Of a DNA stretch of 64,000 nt, positions 1 to 10,945 are shown one piece after another. Location: assembly GCA_017311185.1 (NCBI GenBank), contig JAESUZ010004141.1, forward strand, positions 310,001 through 374,000. Reading direction: 5' to 3'. The position numbers and the translations under genes are program-made. The notes beneath the pieces were generated by a model. The model was not told the DNA's origin and searched no databases. It saw only the letters and a list, made by a program, of their open reading frames with translations. Source of the stretch: Proteles cristata cristata. Lineage: Eukaryota > Chordata > Mammalia > Carnivora > Hyaenidae. Position 1 is the first letter of the stretch, and each line of letters opens with the position of its first letter.

Positions 1-1200
1 AAACAAGGGCATGGTTTTGTCCTCATTTCTGAAATGTCTGTTCTCTGCTTCCTGCTCTAACCCAAGAGTGCCTCCTCCACCTTTATTCCGGCTCCTTCAA
101 TCCCCAAGTAACCAAACTTGACTAGTAGATCAGAATTGTTTTCAGAAACGTATCCTTTTCACTGTACTGTTAAATGGAATGCAGGACCCCCTCAGGTTCC
201 AGAATAATGCCTTTGCTGTTGCTCATTTAGTTTCTAGCCAATAGGGGCTTCTCTTCCCTTGTTTTCTCTCTTCTAGAGAGCAGTTCAGACAATTGCAAGT
301 TTTCTCAGCCCAGTTCGAATAACTGCATTACCTATGCCATCCAACAGCGAGCTCATGGCTGAAGGTGCCGCTTTAGCTTAACCGAAGGAACCTGAGTCTT
401 CAAAAACTCCAATGCTCTGTTGTCCCCTGATGAACACACTCTAAACCTATCTTCGTAGAGCATTGACAGATAGCAATCAGAAGTCAGGCCTATTAATAAT
501 AAAACGGAAGAGGAGCCCCGTTCTCAGAATTATTCTTGCTTGGTAGCTGACAACTTATTTTAATTCTGTTATCATGTTAACATGTTTACCAAGAAAACAT
601 TTTTGCTTTTTATAATTCATAACAAGTACTATGAATTCACTTTACATTCTTGGTATCCATTTGTATTATTTGCACGGCTATTTGTATCACTCCTCAAAAT
701 TTAAGTTACTGAGTAAGTGTGAGAGTTTGGGAACACAGCAATCCTAAATCAAGAGAATTGTTTCCCATGGCATCAGAAGTTTCCTTAAAGCCTCCCACAA
801 TTCAGTATGTTACTTCTGACAGGTGAGGTTTACTTGAACTGCAAATGGGATGTTGATGCCTTATAGTCCAAGAAAGTAGAGCCTTGAGCCATTATTTGCC
901 TGTGACAGTTGGACACGGATTGGGTTGTCCTTCTTTTATTTTGTGTCCTGACCACATGTACAGCCTCTTTCCACATAATTAACCAGATTTATTCCACTGG
1001 GACTTGAATTCACTAAGGCAATTTAAAAAATCCAAACTGCCTGCCTGTTTACTTTTCTAGAACTTCTTAAGCCCCCTGGCTCCCCCTGCCCGACCAGACA
1101 TGATAAATATTCAGAATATAGGAGAGAATTCCATTCAAAGTTATAAGGGCAGTTTTTAAACCACCACAACAAAAATCTGTCTTTTTCCTTTCTCTTCTAG
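1..1200 (+). other. POU2AF3: POU2AF3 upstream intron (3' part)
   Basis: This is intronic sequence to the left of the exon at 1201. I looked for the exon encoding the YQGVRVK-type POU-binding peptide and did not find it. No SINE or clear LINE is visible. A few AT-rich stretches occur, for example 540-700. I see nothing else that I can name. Confidence 0.7.
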
Positions 1201-1430
1201 GGCTGTATTTTGAGCCTGAACCAGTTTCTTCCATGCCCAGTTATTTTCAACCCCAAGAATTTTCCAGCTGCATTTCTTGTGAAGAAAACACAAGCTGCCT
1301 TGACCAGATCTTTGATTCCTACCTTCAGACAGAGACACACCTGGACCCTTCGCTCAATTCCACGCAAAGTACTCCACACTATTTCCCTGACAGCTTCCAA
1401 GCCACCCCTTTCTGCATGAGCCAGAGCCTG
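1201..1430 (+). CDS. POU2AF3: POU2AF3 penultimate coding exon
   Basis: The acceptor is a pyrimidine-rich tract ending TTCTAG at 1200, and the donor is GTAATT at 1431. The exon is 230 bp. It opens with two bases finishing a split glycine codon (phase 1) and ends on a whole codon after SQSL (phase 0). It encodes 76 full codons rich in Ser, Phe and Cys. A start at the internal ATG at 1233 is not favoured, because the frame is open and family-like upstream of it to the acceptor. Confidence 0.92.
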
Positions 1431-3170
1431 GTAATTTATCTCCGTTCTTTACAAAACCTGACGTTTGCTTACTCTGGGGTGGGAATGCTTTGTAAGAGAG
1501 TTTGCATCACCTCGTGAGAAATCACACAAACACTGTCAACAAGGAAATCATCCAGGAAACAAGCCGAGAACCAGTTAAAACTCAGTGGGGGTCAAAATAG
1601 CCACACATTGCAGGGGGCAAACCTTCGGATACACATGGAATCATGAGTTCCCAAGTCGGCTCTACCCAAGTAAGGGTGAGTGGCAATAAAAAGAGGTATC
1701 CTGACAATGTGCATTTAATGTTTTAAAACTGTAGTTAAGACATCTGTTCATTGGAAAGCATTGGTTTAAGCAGCGGTCGTTGGATTTTTTATTTAGAGCT
1801 CTTGAAAATGGAATTAAGGCTCCATCTACACTGGCATTCATTCTGATAATGGGTTTTTATTTCATTTTCGACACTGAATTGGCTCTCCTAAGTGCCAGTT
1901 TTGGTCTGGTAAAGGTATAAGAACTTATTTGGGTCTAAGATGGCTAGTGAAAAAGAAGCCCTAATAACTTCAAAGAATTTGGATTAGTCTATTCTTTGTG
2001 AACCTCAAATGTTGGAAAATATGGTACCATTTATAATGGTTTCCATTAGTAGATACCAATTGTCTGAGATGTCTTTTAGATACACATATAATTTTTTTAA
2101 ACCACAAAAAGTAAGGGGTTTTCTTAATGCAAATACTTTTTTTTTCTTTTGGTTTGTCAAAAGTCTGTGTAAGTAGCAGGCTAAATTTTCAGGGTCTAGG
2201 AAATTAACTCCACGGAATATACACACAGGACCCAAGTCATTCAGTTCCCTTCCCCTTCCAAAGAAGGCTTTCTCTGTAATTACTGTAGACCTGCTTACGA
2301 GAAAGCAGAAGGTATCTTTCTCCTCTGGGGACAAGACCTTAGTGACTATGAGTCATGTCTTGGAGTCTCCCAGACACTGGCTCATCGAAGATCTCACTTC
2401 TACCTGTGCATGCTCACTTGGCTGTCCACAGTCAAGGGTGTGGAGGAACATCCCGGGTGCCACCTTCAGCAAGATTTGACGTGCAGGTGACTTGACGCAC
2501 AATGGGATTTTGTGGCTGAAGAACAAAGCATCCTCTAAAGTATGGTTAATAACAAAAGAGACCAGTGGAGCAAGGCAATTTATTGTTGGGGAAGAAATAG
2601 GCAAACACAGAATAAGGTGTCATGAACTCACACAGTCTGCAAATTAAATTACTTCTGCAGACTTGGGTTGGGTTGGGTGTTTTGTTGTGTTGTATTTTTT
2701 TCCCCTAATGTTCTTACCCTGAGTTAATAAATCCACTCCATTCAGCTCTTTTAATCCCGTCTAAACTATCAAGCTCTTTGTTCCTTGGTTTTGTCTAGAC
2801 CTCAGGATCGCCTTCCGATTCCTCCACTGTCTCCGGTTCCTCTGACTACAGTTACTCGCCGGCTCAGCTACCATCATATGCTCCGGAGAATTACAGTTCT
2901 CCCCCCTCTCTGGACACCAGGAACTGTGGCTACCCCTCAGAGGACTCCTCCTACACCCACATGCCCTCGTACGCCCCATACGACTGCTTCTCCTCGGCCG
3001 GCACCTCCGTCTGCTACTGTGCGTCGTGTGAGATGGAACACTTGGATACCATCAGGGCGTCGGAGTGCTTTTCCTACCCCAGCTCAGACTATGTGAACTT
3101 TGCCCCCTCCGCAGCGGCCGCCAGTGATTTATATAAGAGAGGGACAAACTGTGACATCTGCTACAGTTAA
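1201..3170 (+). CDS. POU2AF3: POU2AF3 (COLCA2, OCA-T2), last two coding exons (spliced; 5' part outside window)
   Basis: This is the 3' part of a POU class 2 homeobox-associating factor, a nuclear coactivator that binds POU2F proteins on octamer DNA; the OCA-T proteins partner POU2F3 in tuft cells. Two exons, 1201-1430 and 2799-3170, join in frame to give 199 residues. Recognition rests on the exon start LYFEPEP, the segment CEENTSCLDQIFDSYLQTE, the Ser/Tyr/Pro-rich YSPAQLPSYAPENY and the C-terminus KRGTNCDICYS, which match my memory of human COLCA2 and not POU2AF2. The N-terminal exon with the POU-binding YQGVRVK peptide is not here and should lie to the left. The frame is open, with no damage. 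Its position tail to tail with POU2AF1 fits the known 11q23-type gene order. The C-terminal half is cysteine-rich (CYCASCE, CDICYS), which is visible but of no function I can name. Confidence 0.93.
1431..2798 (+). other. POU2AF3: POU2AF3 last intron
   Basis: This 1,368-bp intron has donor GTAATT and acceptor TTTTGTCTAG. I see no SINE or other clear repeat in it. It holds one perfect octamer, ATGCAAAT at 2127-2134, and a short T/G-rich run near 2665-2700. Open frames here on either strand are short and unlike any family I know. Confidence 0.85.
2127..2134 (+). promoter_or_regulatory. POU2AF3: Octamer ATGCAAAT in POU2AF3 last intron
   Basis: A perfect octamer in TTCTTAATGCAAATACTT. POU2AF3 itself works on such sites with POU2F3, so a feedback role is possible but not shown. 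Confidence 0.4.
2799..3170 (+). CDS. POU2AF3: POU2AF3 terminal coding exon
   Basis: The exon follows TTTTGTCTAG at 2798 and begins on a whole codon (phase 0) with TSGSPSDSSTVSGSSDYSYS. It runs 123 residues to a TAA at 3168-3170. The segment is rich in Ser, Tyr and Pro, and its cysteines cluster in CYCASCE and the terminal CDICYS. The overlapping + frame beginning at 2785 is a shadow frame. Confidence 0.93.
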   Translation, partial: TSGSPSDSSTVSGSSDYSYSPAQLPSYAPENYSSPPSLDTRNCGYPSEDSSYTHMPSYAPYDCFSSAGTSVCYCASCEMEHLDTIRASECFSYPSSDYVNFAPSAAAASDLYKRGTNCDICYS

Positions 3171-3480
3171 TGGCAGTGACAGTAATTCGGAACATGGCAT
3201 GCCTATCCCTGTTTTCTGGCCGCCCCAGATGACGACTCAAAATATACAACCCGTTGACAAAAATGTCACAAGTCCAGTTTGTATGTCACCATTTTCAATT
3301 TTCCAATGCTCACTGAGGCATTAATTAATACGAAGTCCTCAGACCTGGTCACTGTGTCACTCCTACTCTGTATGCATACAGTTAACATTTTTGTAGGGAA
3401 TGTTCAATGGTGTTACTTTTCTATGTAACGAACAAATTCTACATTTTTTTTACTAATAAATTTTGTATTATTAAACATTG
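3171..3480 (+). other. POU2AF3: POU2AF3 3' UTR
   Basis: A short untranslated region follows the stop codon. The poly(A) signal AATAAA is at 3455-3460, with probable cleavage near 3475-3480 and a T-rich stretch just beyond. The 3' UTR is about 310 nt. Confidence 0.8.
3455..3460 (+). terminator. POU2AF3: POU2AF3 poly(A) signal AATAAA
   Basis: This canonical hexamer lies about 285 nt after the stop codon. A T-rich element begins about 25 nt downstream of it. Confidence 0.8.
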
Positions 3481-3568
3481 GCTTATTTTTTTTTTTAATT
3501 TTCCAATAGTAGTTTCCAGTTGGTTTGAATTCTGGTAGATCACCAATTAGTCTTCAATAGCTTGATCT

Positions 3569-3804
3569 TGGAATGCCTGGGTGGCTCAGTCAGTTAAGCG
3601 TCGACTTGGGCTCAGGTCATGATCTCACGGGTCATGGGTCCGAGCCCTGCGTCGGGCTCTGTGCTGACAGCTAGCTCAGAGCCTGAAGCCTGGTTCAGAT
3701 TCTGTGTCTCCCTCTCTCTCTGACCCTCCCCTGCTCACGCTGTCGCTCTCTCTCTCTCTCTCTCTCTCTTAGAAATAAATAAAACATTTTTTAAAAATTA
3801 AAAA
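3569..3804 (+). mobile_element. CanSINE (tRNA-Lys-derived), full length
   Basis: The element has the tRNA-like head TGCCTGGGTGGCTCAGTCAG, a (CT)n run and an AATAAATAAAACATT tail. It is flanked by a perfect 13-bp target duplication, AATAGCTTGATCT (3556-3568 and 3805-3817). Confidence 0.95.
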
Positions 3805-3844
3805 AATAGCTTGATCTCACTTATTCATGAATTTAAAATTATTT

Positions 3845-4081
3845 ATTATTTCATTTTATTTTATTTTATTTTAAAGTTCATTTATTTATTTTGAGAGAGA
3901 GACAGTGTGAGCAGGGGAGAGGCAGAGAGAGAGGGAGACAGAGAGAGAATCCCAGGCAGGCTCCGTGCTGCCAGCGCAGAGCCCCTCACAGGGTTCAAAC
4001 TTATCAAGCCACAGGATTATGTATGATCTGAACCAAAACCAAGAGTCAGACGCCTAACCAACTGAGCCACCCGGGTGCCCC
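3845..4081 (-). mobile_element. CanSINE, antisense
   Basis: The reverse-complement form runs from a TTTATTTATTTTGAGAGAG tail to GAGCCACCCGGGTGCCCC. The duplication TAAAATTATTT is at 3834-3844 and 4082-4092. The tail has grown into (TTTTA)n at 3853-3876. Confidence 0.93.
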
Positions 4082-4092
4082 TAAAATTATTT

Positions 4093-5333
4093 TAACGTGG
4101 CTACATGCCTTGGCTCCCATAAGGATGGAGGGTAGACACAGATGCGATGGTTGAAAAGGAGAGGCAGCCTCACCTCTAAATGAGGTTTTATGTCTTGGAG
4201 CAATATCAGAGAAAGACATTGATGAACGATTAGCTTTGCCCATCTAACATTAGTCAGTGAAATGTTAATATGGCCAAAAGACACATCTGACCTACAGCAA
4301 TATTAACAACCTGTGGATAATTCTTCATCCCCAAGGTGCTGTTTTGTAAACTTTCTGGGCAAATACTTGAACTTTTTGTGCCTGAGGGCCACCATGCTGT
4401 TGATGTATCACAGAGCTTGGAGTTCGTTGTTATCCTCTATTTCCAAATTTCTGCATTAAGTCCTTAAATATGCATTATGCCATTTGTTTCTACAGATTCA
4501 TTGGTAGGATTGTCCGTGTTGTTTTCAACTGAATTTCAGAGGTGACTTCCTCTGGTTAATCTACCTGAACAAGCCCAATCAGCCTCCAAGGTGAAGAGAA
4601 GTTACTTAAGCTACCTATGCTAGACTATACTGTTCAATCGTGTTCACCGAGGGCATTAAATCACAGGACTTAATCCCTGCAATGAAGCCTGGAGGGGTGT
4701 TTTCCATGTCCCAAGTTTCTGCACAACGGCACCAATAATGGTAGCATCGGCCCTGGCCACAGCTACCAATTTTGCAAGCCCTTCCTGTGAGCTAGAATTG
4801 CCCAAGGGTTTTCTCACACATCATCTCACTTAATCTTCACAACAATACTGATAGCAGCGGAATGAGCAGTCTGAGATTCAGAGAAGTCGAGCACCTACCC
4901 AATCTCACCCAGCCAGTAAGTACGGGGCTTGGGTCTGAAGAACACCAAAGCTGTGATTTTTACGCACCCTCTGGTGGTGAAGAGTTTCAGCCGTCATTTG
5001 TGAAAGACTGCTGTGAAATCATCCCCAGTTAAACTCGACTTCCTCATACAAACATGGGTGTGTCCCCACACAGCTAGTCAGAGCTCTCCAGAAGGGCTCA
5101 GTGTCCCCAGATAGGAAGGTCCCAAGCACAAGAGCTGCCAGAGGCCTCCCTCTGGGGACAGAGGGGACGAAGCTGACAAACCCCCACCTCAGTGGGCCTT
5201 TTTCTATCAGGAGGCAGATAGGCTTTCAAAATGAGGTGTCTAATTGTCACCTCCCTGGGCACCTCGCTAAGGCTTGGGCAAACATGGCAAGTGGAAACCT
5301 GCCCCGTGGGAGCGTTGTGCCAGGGAAATAGAA
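4093..5333. other. Intergenic stretch
   Basis: Apart from the MIR listed separately (about 4766-4966), I see only unassigned unique-looking sequence. The short open frames at 4046-4284 and 5098-5337 have no recognisable family. Confidence 0.6.
4766..4966 (-). mobile_element. MIR, antisense
   Basis: This diverged copy reads as the reverse of the MIR core: CATCTCACTTAATCTTCACAA, then a pattern like GAGATTCAGAGAAGTCGAG, then CCCAGCCAGTAAGTACGGG. It has no preserved target duplications. Confidence 0.8.
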
Positions 5334-5349
5334 CCATCGCTGCCTTTCT

Positions 5350-5571
5350 TGTTTTTTTTTTTTAATATTTTTATTTATTTCTAGGAGAGAGAGAGAGACA
5401 GTGTGAGCAGGGGAGGGTCAGACAGAGAGGGAGACACAGACTCTGAAATAGGCTCCAGGCTCTGAGCTGACAGTCAGCACGGAGCCCGACGCGGGGCTCG
5501 AACCCACGAACCACGAGATCATGACCTAAGCAAAAGTCAGACGCTTAACCGACTAAGCCACCCAGGCGCCC
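5350..5571 (-). mobile_element. CanSINE, antisense
   Basis: The copy runs from a T-rich tail to GCCACCCAGGCGCCC. It is flanked by the 16-bp duplication CCATCGCTGCCTTTCT / CCATTGCTGCCTTTCT (5334-5349 and 5572-5587), with one mismatch. Confidence 0.95.
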
Positions 5572-6410
5572 CCATTGCTGCCTTTCTGAGATGCCAATAA
5601 AACTAAATTTTTAATCGTTTCAAATTGACTTGACACTGGCCTACTGTCAACAAGCATCTGCTCCGACTGTAAAACCCCTGTGTATGACCCACCCCAATCC
5701 ACCCCTGCTGTCCCCAAGGGACAGAGAGCAGAGAACCCAAAGATGGCCCGTGGTGGACACCAAAATATCCTCTTCCTGATGCCATTCTCTCTCTCTCTCT
5801 CTCTTTTTTTCCATTCTCTGACTCTACCCTCTGCCTTCTGAGTCAGTGGCCTCGCTGACAGAGGTTTGCCTGCTCTCCGCTTCTTACTCTTTCTTTATAC
5901 GTCCCTTCGTGCTTGCCGAAATCTAGTCTAGAAAAAGATTACACATAAAGAATGTGAAACATGGGCCAACAGAGCTGCTATGCATCACAATGAATAACAA
6001 CCCCCCGTAAAGTGGCCTTGAAGATCTTTCCAGAAGTTTGGGCCAACAGGCCACCTGGCACACGAGGAAGTTGGTGAACAATGCCCAGCCGGTCTCTTAA
6101 GCAGGACAGCTACACAGAGAACAGCTGGGGAGCCCTGCAGTGGTGGGTGAAACACCTGCCCGCAGCACGGGGAGACCCGGAATGCCCCTCCTCTGCAGGT
6201 GCCTGGGAAGCCGCATAAAGTCCAGAAGCCTGTGTCGCAGTGTGAGCACGAGTCAGTCCATCTGGGGTAGGACCCGGGCATCTGCATGTTTTAATGGACT
6301 CAAGTGGATTCTGATATAGACAGTTCTCTGTCTACACTTGAAAACACTCACATAGTCGATGTTCAAATTGTCCCCTTCCAGGACCTAGTGGCCTAATAAT
6401 AGTTTATACA

Positions 6411-6612
6411 GACTAAGCCCTTCCTCTGACCCAGGGCTGTGGGCATTCATCTCATTTAGCCCTCAGACAACTACACAAGACAGATCTTATCATTGTCTTC
6501 GGTTTTTATCAGCAATGGACGTGCCGCTGGGAGAGGTGGGGTACCCTGTCCGAGGTCACACAAGCCGTCGTCAGGATGAGTTCTCCAACCCAGGGGCTCT
6601 GAATGTCCAATG
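6411..6612 (-). mobile_element. MIR, antisense
   Basis: It reads CATCTCATTTAGCCCTCAGA, then a degraded core, then GAGGTCACACAAGC and CCAACCCAGGGGCTCTGAAT, the order of a reversed MIR. Confidence 0.75.
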
Positions 6613-7634
6613 CCCTGCGCATACTTTCCACACATTCTACCTGGAGGAAACATCTATCTGGACCTGGGTCCCCTGTATGCACAGCTGCACCCTCTCCTCG
6701 CGCCACAGGGGCATTTAACAAGATTATCAATGGGAGGGGAGCTGAATGAATAATGTTGTTATTCAGAGCCATTCAATTAATCAAACAAAAAATTAAGCAC
6801 TTGCTGTGTGCACGGCTGATTGTGTGCCTTCAAAATGCAGTCGACGGGTAAGAGGATATGTGATTTCAAAAACTTAAAATCGGGAGAAGGTCAATGAGGG
6901 TAGGCATGGGCCAATTTTCAAGTTCTTGGGAAATTTAAATCTGGGTCAACCTTCGGAGCCTGAGACAAAGTTGAAGGTGGTAACCGTTCGGAAGTGATTA
7001 CCTCGGGCGATGGCCCAGCACGGTGACACCCGGGCAGCTGTCCTGAGCCACACGTGGATGTCGGGGAGCAATGTATAGACAAGGGAGGATGGGGAGGAGG
7101 GAGTGAAGGGGGCGCTGCCTTTTGATAGAAAATGGTTTTAAAAATCATTATTCAGTCCAGAATCAAAGCCAATGAAAGTAGTGAACAATATGGGTTAAAA
7201 TAATTCTGGACTTACCATTATTTCCAAATCCTCAAACCCTAAGTAACCCCAGCACAACGCCTAGCCGTAATTCACTCTTACACTGCCTCCCCAACCCTAT
7301 ACAGAGACAACCTGCCTAAGGGAAATTTGGTCTGTGGGGGATCTCTGGGTCCTGGAGCTGGACTGGAGCTCTGGTCTTCAGAGCCACGTAGATCTGTGCC
7401 TTAAAAGGTAGCCTAAGTGACCCCATTTCTTAGGTTCCAGTAGGCCTCTGGGCAAGATGTAGGAGCTAGAAGGATGAAAAAATATGAAAAGACACAGCTC
7501 GGAGTTATAATAAAGCATCAAATGCATTGAGGGCAGAAATTGGCATCCACTTAGAAAATAGTTTTTCTTGCTTAAATTAAATGGATAGAGAACATGCTGT
7601 TGGTCTTTGGGAAATGCGAAAAAGTGTGTGTGTA

Positions 7635-7689
7635 TGGATGTGTGTGAGAGAGAGAGAGAGCGAGAGTGAGAGAGAGAGAGAGAGAGAGC
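7635..7689. repeat. (GA)n microsatellite
   Basis: A GT-rich lead (GTGTGTGTAT, GTGTGTGAG) runs into GAGAGAGAG with two small interruptions. It creates Ser/Leu-rich false open frames on the - strand. Confidence 0.9.
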
Positions 7690-8045
7690 ACCATTCGTTG
7701 CCATCTGGATAATCAGGAGGAAAGAGGGGACATCTACCCTTAACCTGCTGTGGCTGAATCTGGGGCACCCCAGCTCCCTCCCAGCTCTGAAGCCACCACT
7801 TCCCTCCCCTACTGTGCATTTCTTGGTTGGACAAGCTAGATTTCAAGATCACTATTATGGTCACTCAAGTAGTAGGATTGCCCTGATGAGGGGAAGTGGT
7901 AAATCCTAGGGAGAGACCAATTTGTGGGTAGATGACAGTCACCCTAAGGGGGACTAAGGCAAGAATTTTATTGGTTGTGCAAAGAAGGCATTCTCTGAGA
8001 AGAGGACCCATCAGGGCAGAGGATCGACATTAAAAATCGGGGAGC

Positions 8046-8249
8046 ATCTGGAGCGCCTGGGTGGCTCAGTCAGTCAAGTGTCTGACTTCGGCTCAGGTCA
8101 TGATCTCATAGTTTGTGAATTTAAGACCCACATCAGACTCTGTGCTGACAGCTGGGAACCTGACCCTGCTTCAGATTCTGTATCTCCCTCTCTCTCTGAC
8201 TCTCCTTCTCACCCTCTCTCTCTCTCTCTCAAAACTAAATAAATGTGAA
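8046..8249 (+). mobile_element. CanSINE whose tail became a GAA array
   Basis: The head GCGCCTGGGTGGCTCAGTCAG begins at 8053, and the body ends CTCTCTCAAAACTAAATAAATG. The usual A-rich tail is replaced by the GAA array that follows. A probable duplication, AATCGGGGAG / AATTGGGGAG (8035-8044 and 8476-8485), brackets SINE and array together. Confidence 0.9.
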
Positions 8250-8477
8250 AAGAAGAAGAAGAAGAAGAAGAAGAAGAAGAAGAAGAAGAAGAAGAAGAAG
8301 AAGAAGAAGGAAGAAGGAGAGAAGAAGAAGAAGAAGAAGAAGAAGAAGAAGAAGAAGAAGAAGAAGAAGAAGAAGAAGAAGAAGAAGAAGAAGAAGAAGA
8401 AGAAGAAGAAAGAAGAAGAAGAAGAAGAAGAAGAAGAAGAAGAAGAAGAAGAAGAAGAAGAAGAAGAAGAAGAAGAA
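8250..8477. repeat. (GAA)n triplet array, about 228 bp
   Basis: This is a nearly pure run of GAA on the + strand (TTC on the -), with interruptions near 8309-8321 and 8407-8413. It gives poly-Lys, poly-Arg, poly-Glu, poly-Ser, poly-Leu and poly-Phe false frames. It lies inside the presumed target duplication of the SINE to its left, so it arose from that tail. Confidence 0.97.
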
Positions 8478-9062
8478 TTGGGGAGGGCTTCCTGTGAGAG
8501 GTCCAGTTTGGGGGAGCTTTTCTTCCAGACTGCGGATGCACAGTCGCATTCAGCATTGTTTAAATATGCCTCTGCCACTTTGTAATTCCTATTGGTAACC
8601 CCAGCTGTTCAGGACATCTGGTTACCCACAGAGCCTTGGGTAGAAGTACAAAGTGAAGGCACTTTAAAGGGAAGTGTTCGCTGCTCTCTGCCAGACCTGA
8701 GCAGCGCTGGTGGAACCTATTGCAGGAATTTGTGGTCAAGGGCAAACTAGAAGTGGTCTACAGCCTGGGAGCAGTGGCCCTGCCGGCAGCAGGATTCTGG
8801 AGAAGGGATCCGTTGAGAAACAGCCACTCAAGATATGGCCAGGGGATAGCAATGCTCAAAAGTGAAGAAGGCAAGAGCTCAGTCCGTCAAGTAAGGGGTA
8901 ACTTTAGGACAAATTTTTTAAAAAATGTGTTTACATAGCCGTTGGTACATTTTTCAAAAATTACCCCTACAAGTTGAACATTTAAATAGTTTCGAGAGGA
9001 GTTGAGATTAATTTGGCTGATAATATTTTAGGGCTGGAAAGGGACGCGGAGATCACCTAGCT

Positions 9063-9165
9063 CAGTAGTACTCAATCCTGGCTGCAGTAACCGTCACCTG
9101 ACAGGGTTGTAAAAAACGTTGATGTCCAAACCCCACACCAGTGAGTCACAATCTCCTTGGGTGTT
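9063..9165 (+). mobile_element. MER5-type hAT remnant
   Basis: It reads CAGTAGTACTCAATCCTGGC, then GTCACCTGACAGGGTTGTAA and a CCCCACACCAGTGAGTCA core, the order of MER5A. The right end is eroded and I could not place it. Confidence 0.65.
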
Positions 9166-9989
9166 AGGATTGTTTTAACTCCTTAATTTGAAATTATAGT
9201 TACAAAATAATGCAGACCCTCTATCCGGAGCTAACTGGACCATGGATTTTACTCAATCCTTACTATTTTCTACAGACATGTGTTTATGTATTGTGGGTGT
9301 GTGGTTTCTATGAATAAGCCTTAGTATTTTTTAAACTCCCTCAGAAGATCCTAATACAAAGCCAGGGCTGAAGAGTGGCTTTGTCCAATCGATCCGCCTG
9401 CCACAGGCGAGGAAATTGAGTCCAGAGTAGAAAAGTGCCCTGCCCGAGGACACAGCCATCTTTCAGTAGGGAAGGCAGTGGAATTTCTTGGTCCAATGAC
9501 CTTTATATGCTTGTTAAGAGCCAACATTGTGAAAAAGAGCTGACTGAGAGTTGAAGCAAGAGGTAAAGGGATGCGCCGAATTTTTGAGGTCACTTTGCAG
9601 GACAAACACAAAGTACCATTTCTGGTAGCTCTTCCAACCTCATGGGGTTATTGACAGTCATTGTTTTAAAATTCACTAAAAGCGTGCGTCTTGGCCAATA
9701 GTGAACGTTCCTCCCCACCCTCCGCCCCGAGTCCATCATTATTATCAGCAAATTCTGACCTGGAGTGATCACAGGTCTGGCAGCACACGGAGATTCTCAT
9801 ATTCTTTGACTTTCTCTGTGTGTGGCTCCTTCTGCTTTCCTCTTGCTGCAAAGGAACAGACAGTGGTTGGGAACACACTGTCAGACTTCAAATGACCTCC
9901 TGCCACGCTCTCCCTGGGAGGCATTCGTCTTACTCCACCTGAGGCATTGAGTCAGGCAGGTGGGGGAGCTCACTTTCAGGTGTCTTTAT

Positions 9990-10780
9990 TTTACGTGCTC
10001 TCTGGCCTTGAGTAAAGCCGCGGAAGGGCTTCTTCCTTCTCCAGCAGCCTGCTCCTCCACGGGGGGCCTCGGACTGCTCCTGGGGCAAGCACAGCACACG
10101 CAGTGGGGGGGCATGGACACAGCCCTGTCTCAGTAAGTCTTTCTGCACACCACCCTCTACCTGAAACAGGCAACCACAGCCAGGACCCCAGCTACACTTG
10201 CATCGGAGTCCGGGCCCAGGGCAGCCGTGCGGGGTGGGGGGGCAGGGAGGGATGAGGGTCTCCAGACACCAGAGTGGCAGATGTGACCCCTGGACCTCCT
10301 GAGCCCGGCTCTCCTGCTCCGAGCGCTCCCAGGACCACTTCTCTGTCCCAACAGCAGCCCCTTCGAGCTGGGTGTGAGGAGCCAGACTGTTCACGAGCAG
10401 CTGGGCCGCGGTCTCGGCCAGCACAGGGGCACCTGGGCCACCGAGGCTCTCCCCGCGGCCTTGGCCGGGCTCCCTTCCCAGGGTCCCGTGCACCCCACCC
10501 CACCCCCCCGCAGCCAGGCTCTGTGGATTAGGAGCCCAGCTTTCCTCCCTGCACCCAGCGCTCTGCAGCGGCCCAAGGAAGGAGCAAAGCCACTCTGGGC
10601 AGGGCCGCCCGTCTCCGAGGCTCATGTTCTCTCCTGTGCAGGACGTGAGGGCACATTTTGGATCTGGTCAGCCACGCGGGGCCTGGGCCTTGGTGTTCCC
10701 TCCCTGCACGGCAGGGACAGGTGTGTGCATTTCTGCAGGGCCCTTCCCGCTGCCCGCAGGCGGGGTGTAGGGGTCCAGCT
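9990..10780. other. GC-rich block
   Basis: This stretch is clearly richer in G and C than its surroundings, with scattered CpGs (CCGCGG, GGCCGCGG). It keeps a 231-codon frame open on the - strand (9930-10625) and a 139-codon frame on the + strand. Neither shows domains, a signal peptide or splice logic I can support, so I read them as chance openness in GC-rich DNA. Whether the block is a CpG island needs a count. Confidence 0.45.
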
Positions 10781-10821
10781 TCCCAGACATTGACCTCATG
10801 GTGTCCACACAGAGCCGGACA

Positions 10822-10945
10822 GCCCAGACTTTAGAGCCCTGGGGCCAGGCGGCCCTGGGTTTGATTCCTGGGTTCTGTACTTCCTTGTTTGCTCTGAAAT
10901 GTTGGGCAAGGACTCTAACGTCTCCAGGCTGCCAAATGACCAAAG
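10822..10945 (+). mobile_element. MIR (diverged)
   Basis: It has the MIR order: a TAGAGCCCTGGGGCCAGG-like start, GGGTTTGATTCCTGG, then GTTGGGCAAGGACTCTAACG for the GTTACTTAACCTC block. Confidence 0.6.

Larger units (their letters stand above)
5588..8034. other. Intergenic stretch
   Basis: It holds a CT run near 5784-5805, a MIR and a GA microsatellite, both listed separately. I see nothing gene-like in the rest. The short frames at 5985-6287 and 6918-7148 have no family features. Confidence 0.6.

Noticed and set aside
300..365. A stretch reading CCATCCAACAGCGAGCTCATG that briefly resembled the QQRRAH part of the POU2AF3 N-terminal exon
   Set aside because: The frame hits a stop within a few codons, and the YQGVRVK motif is absent.
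8115..8598. Open frames up to 156 codons on both strands (poly-Lys, poly-Arg, poly-Glu, poly-Phe, poly-Ser)
   Set aside because: They are translations of the GAA array in every frame; no gene is involved.
9930..10625. A 231-codon open frame on the - strand
   Set aside because: It lies in GC-rich DNA where stops are rare, has a + strand partner frame equally open, and shows no domain, signal peptide or splice logic. It is kept only as a composition finding.
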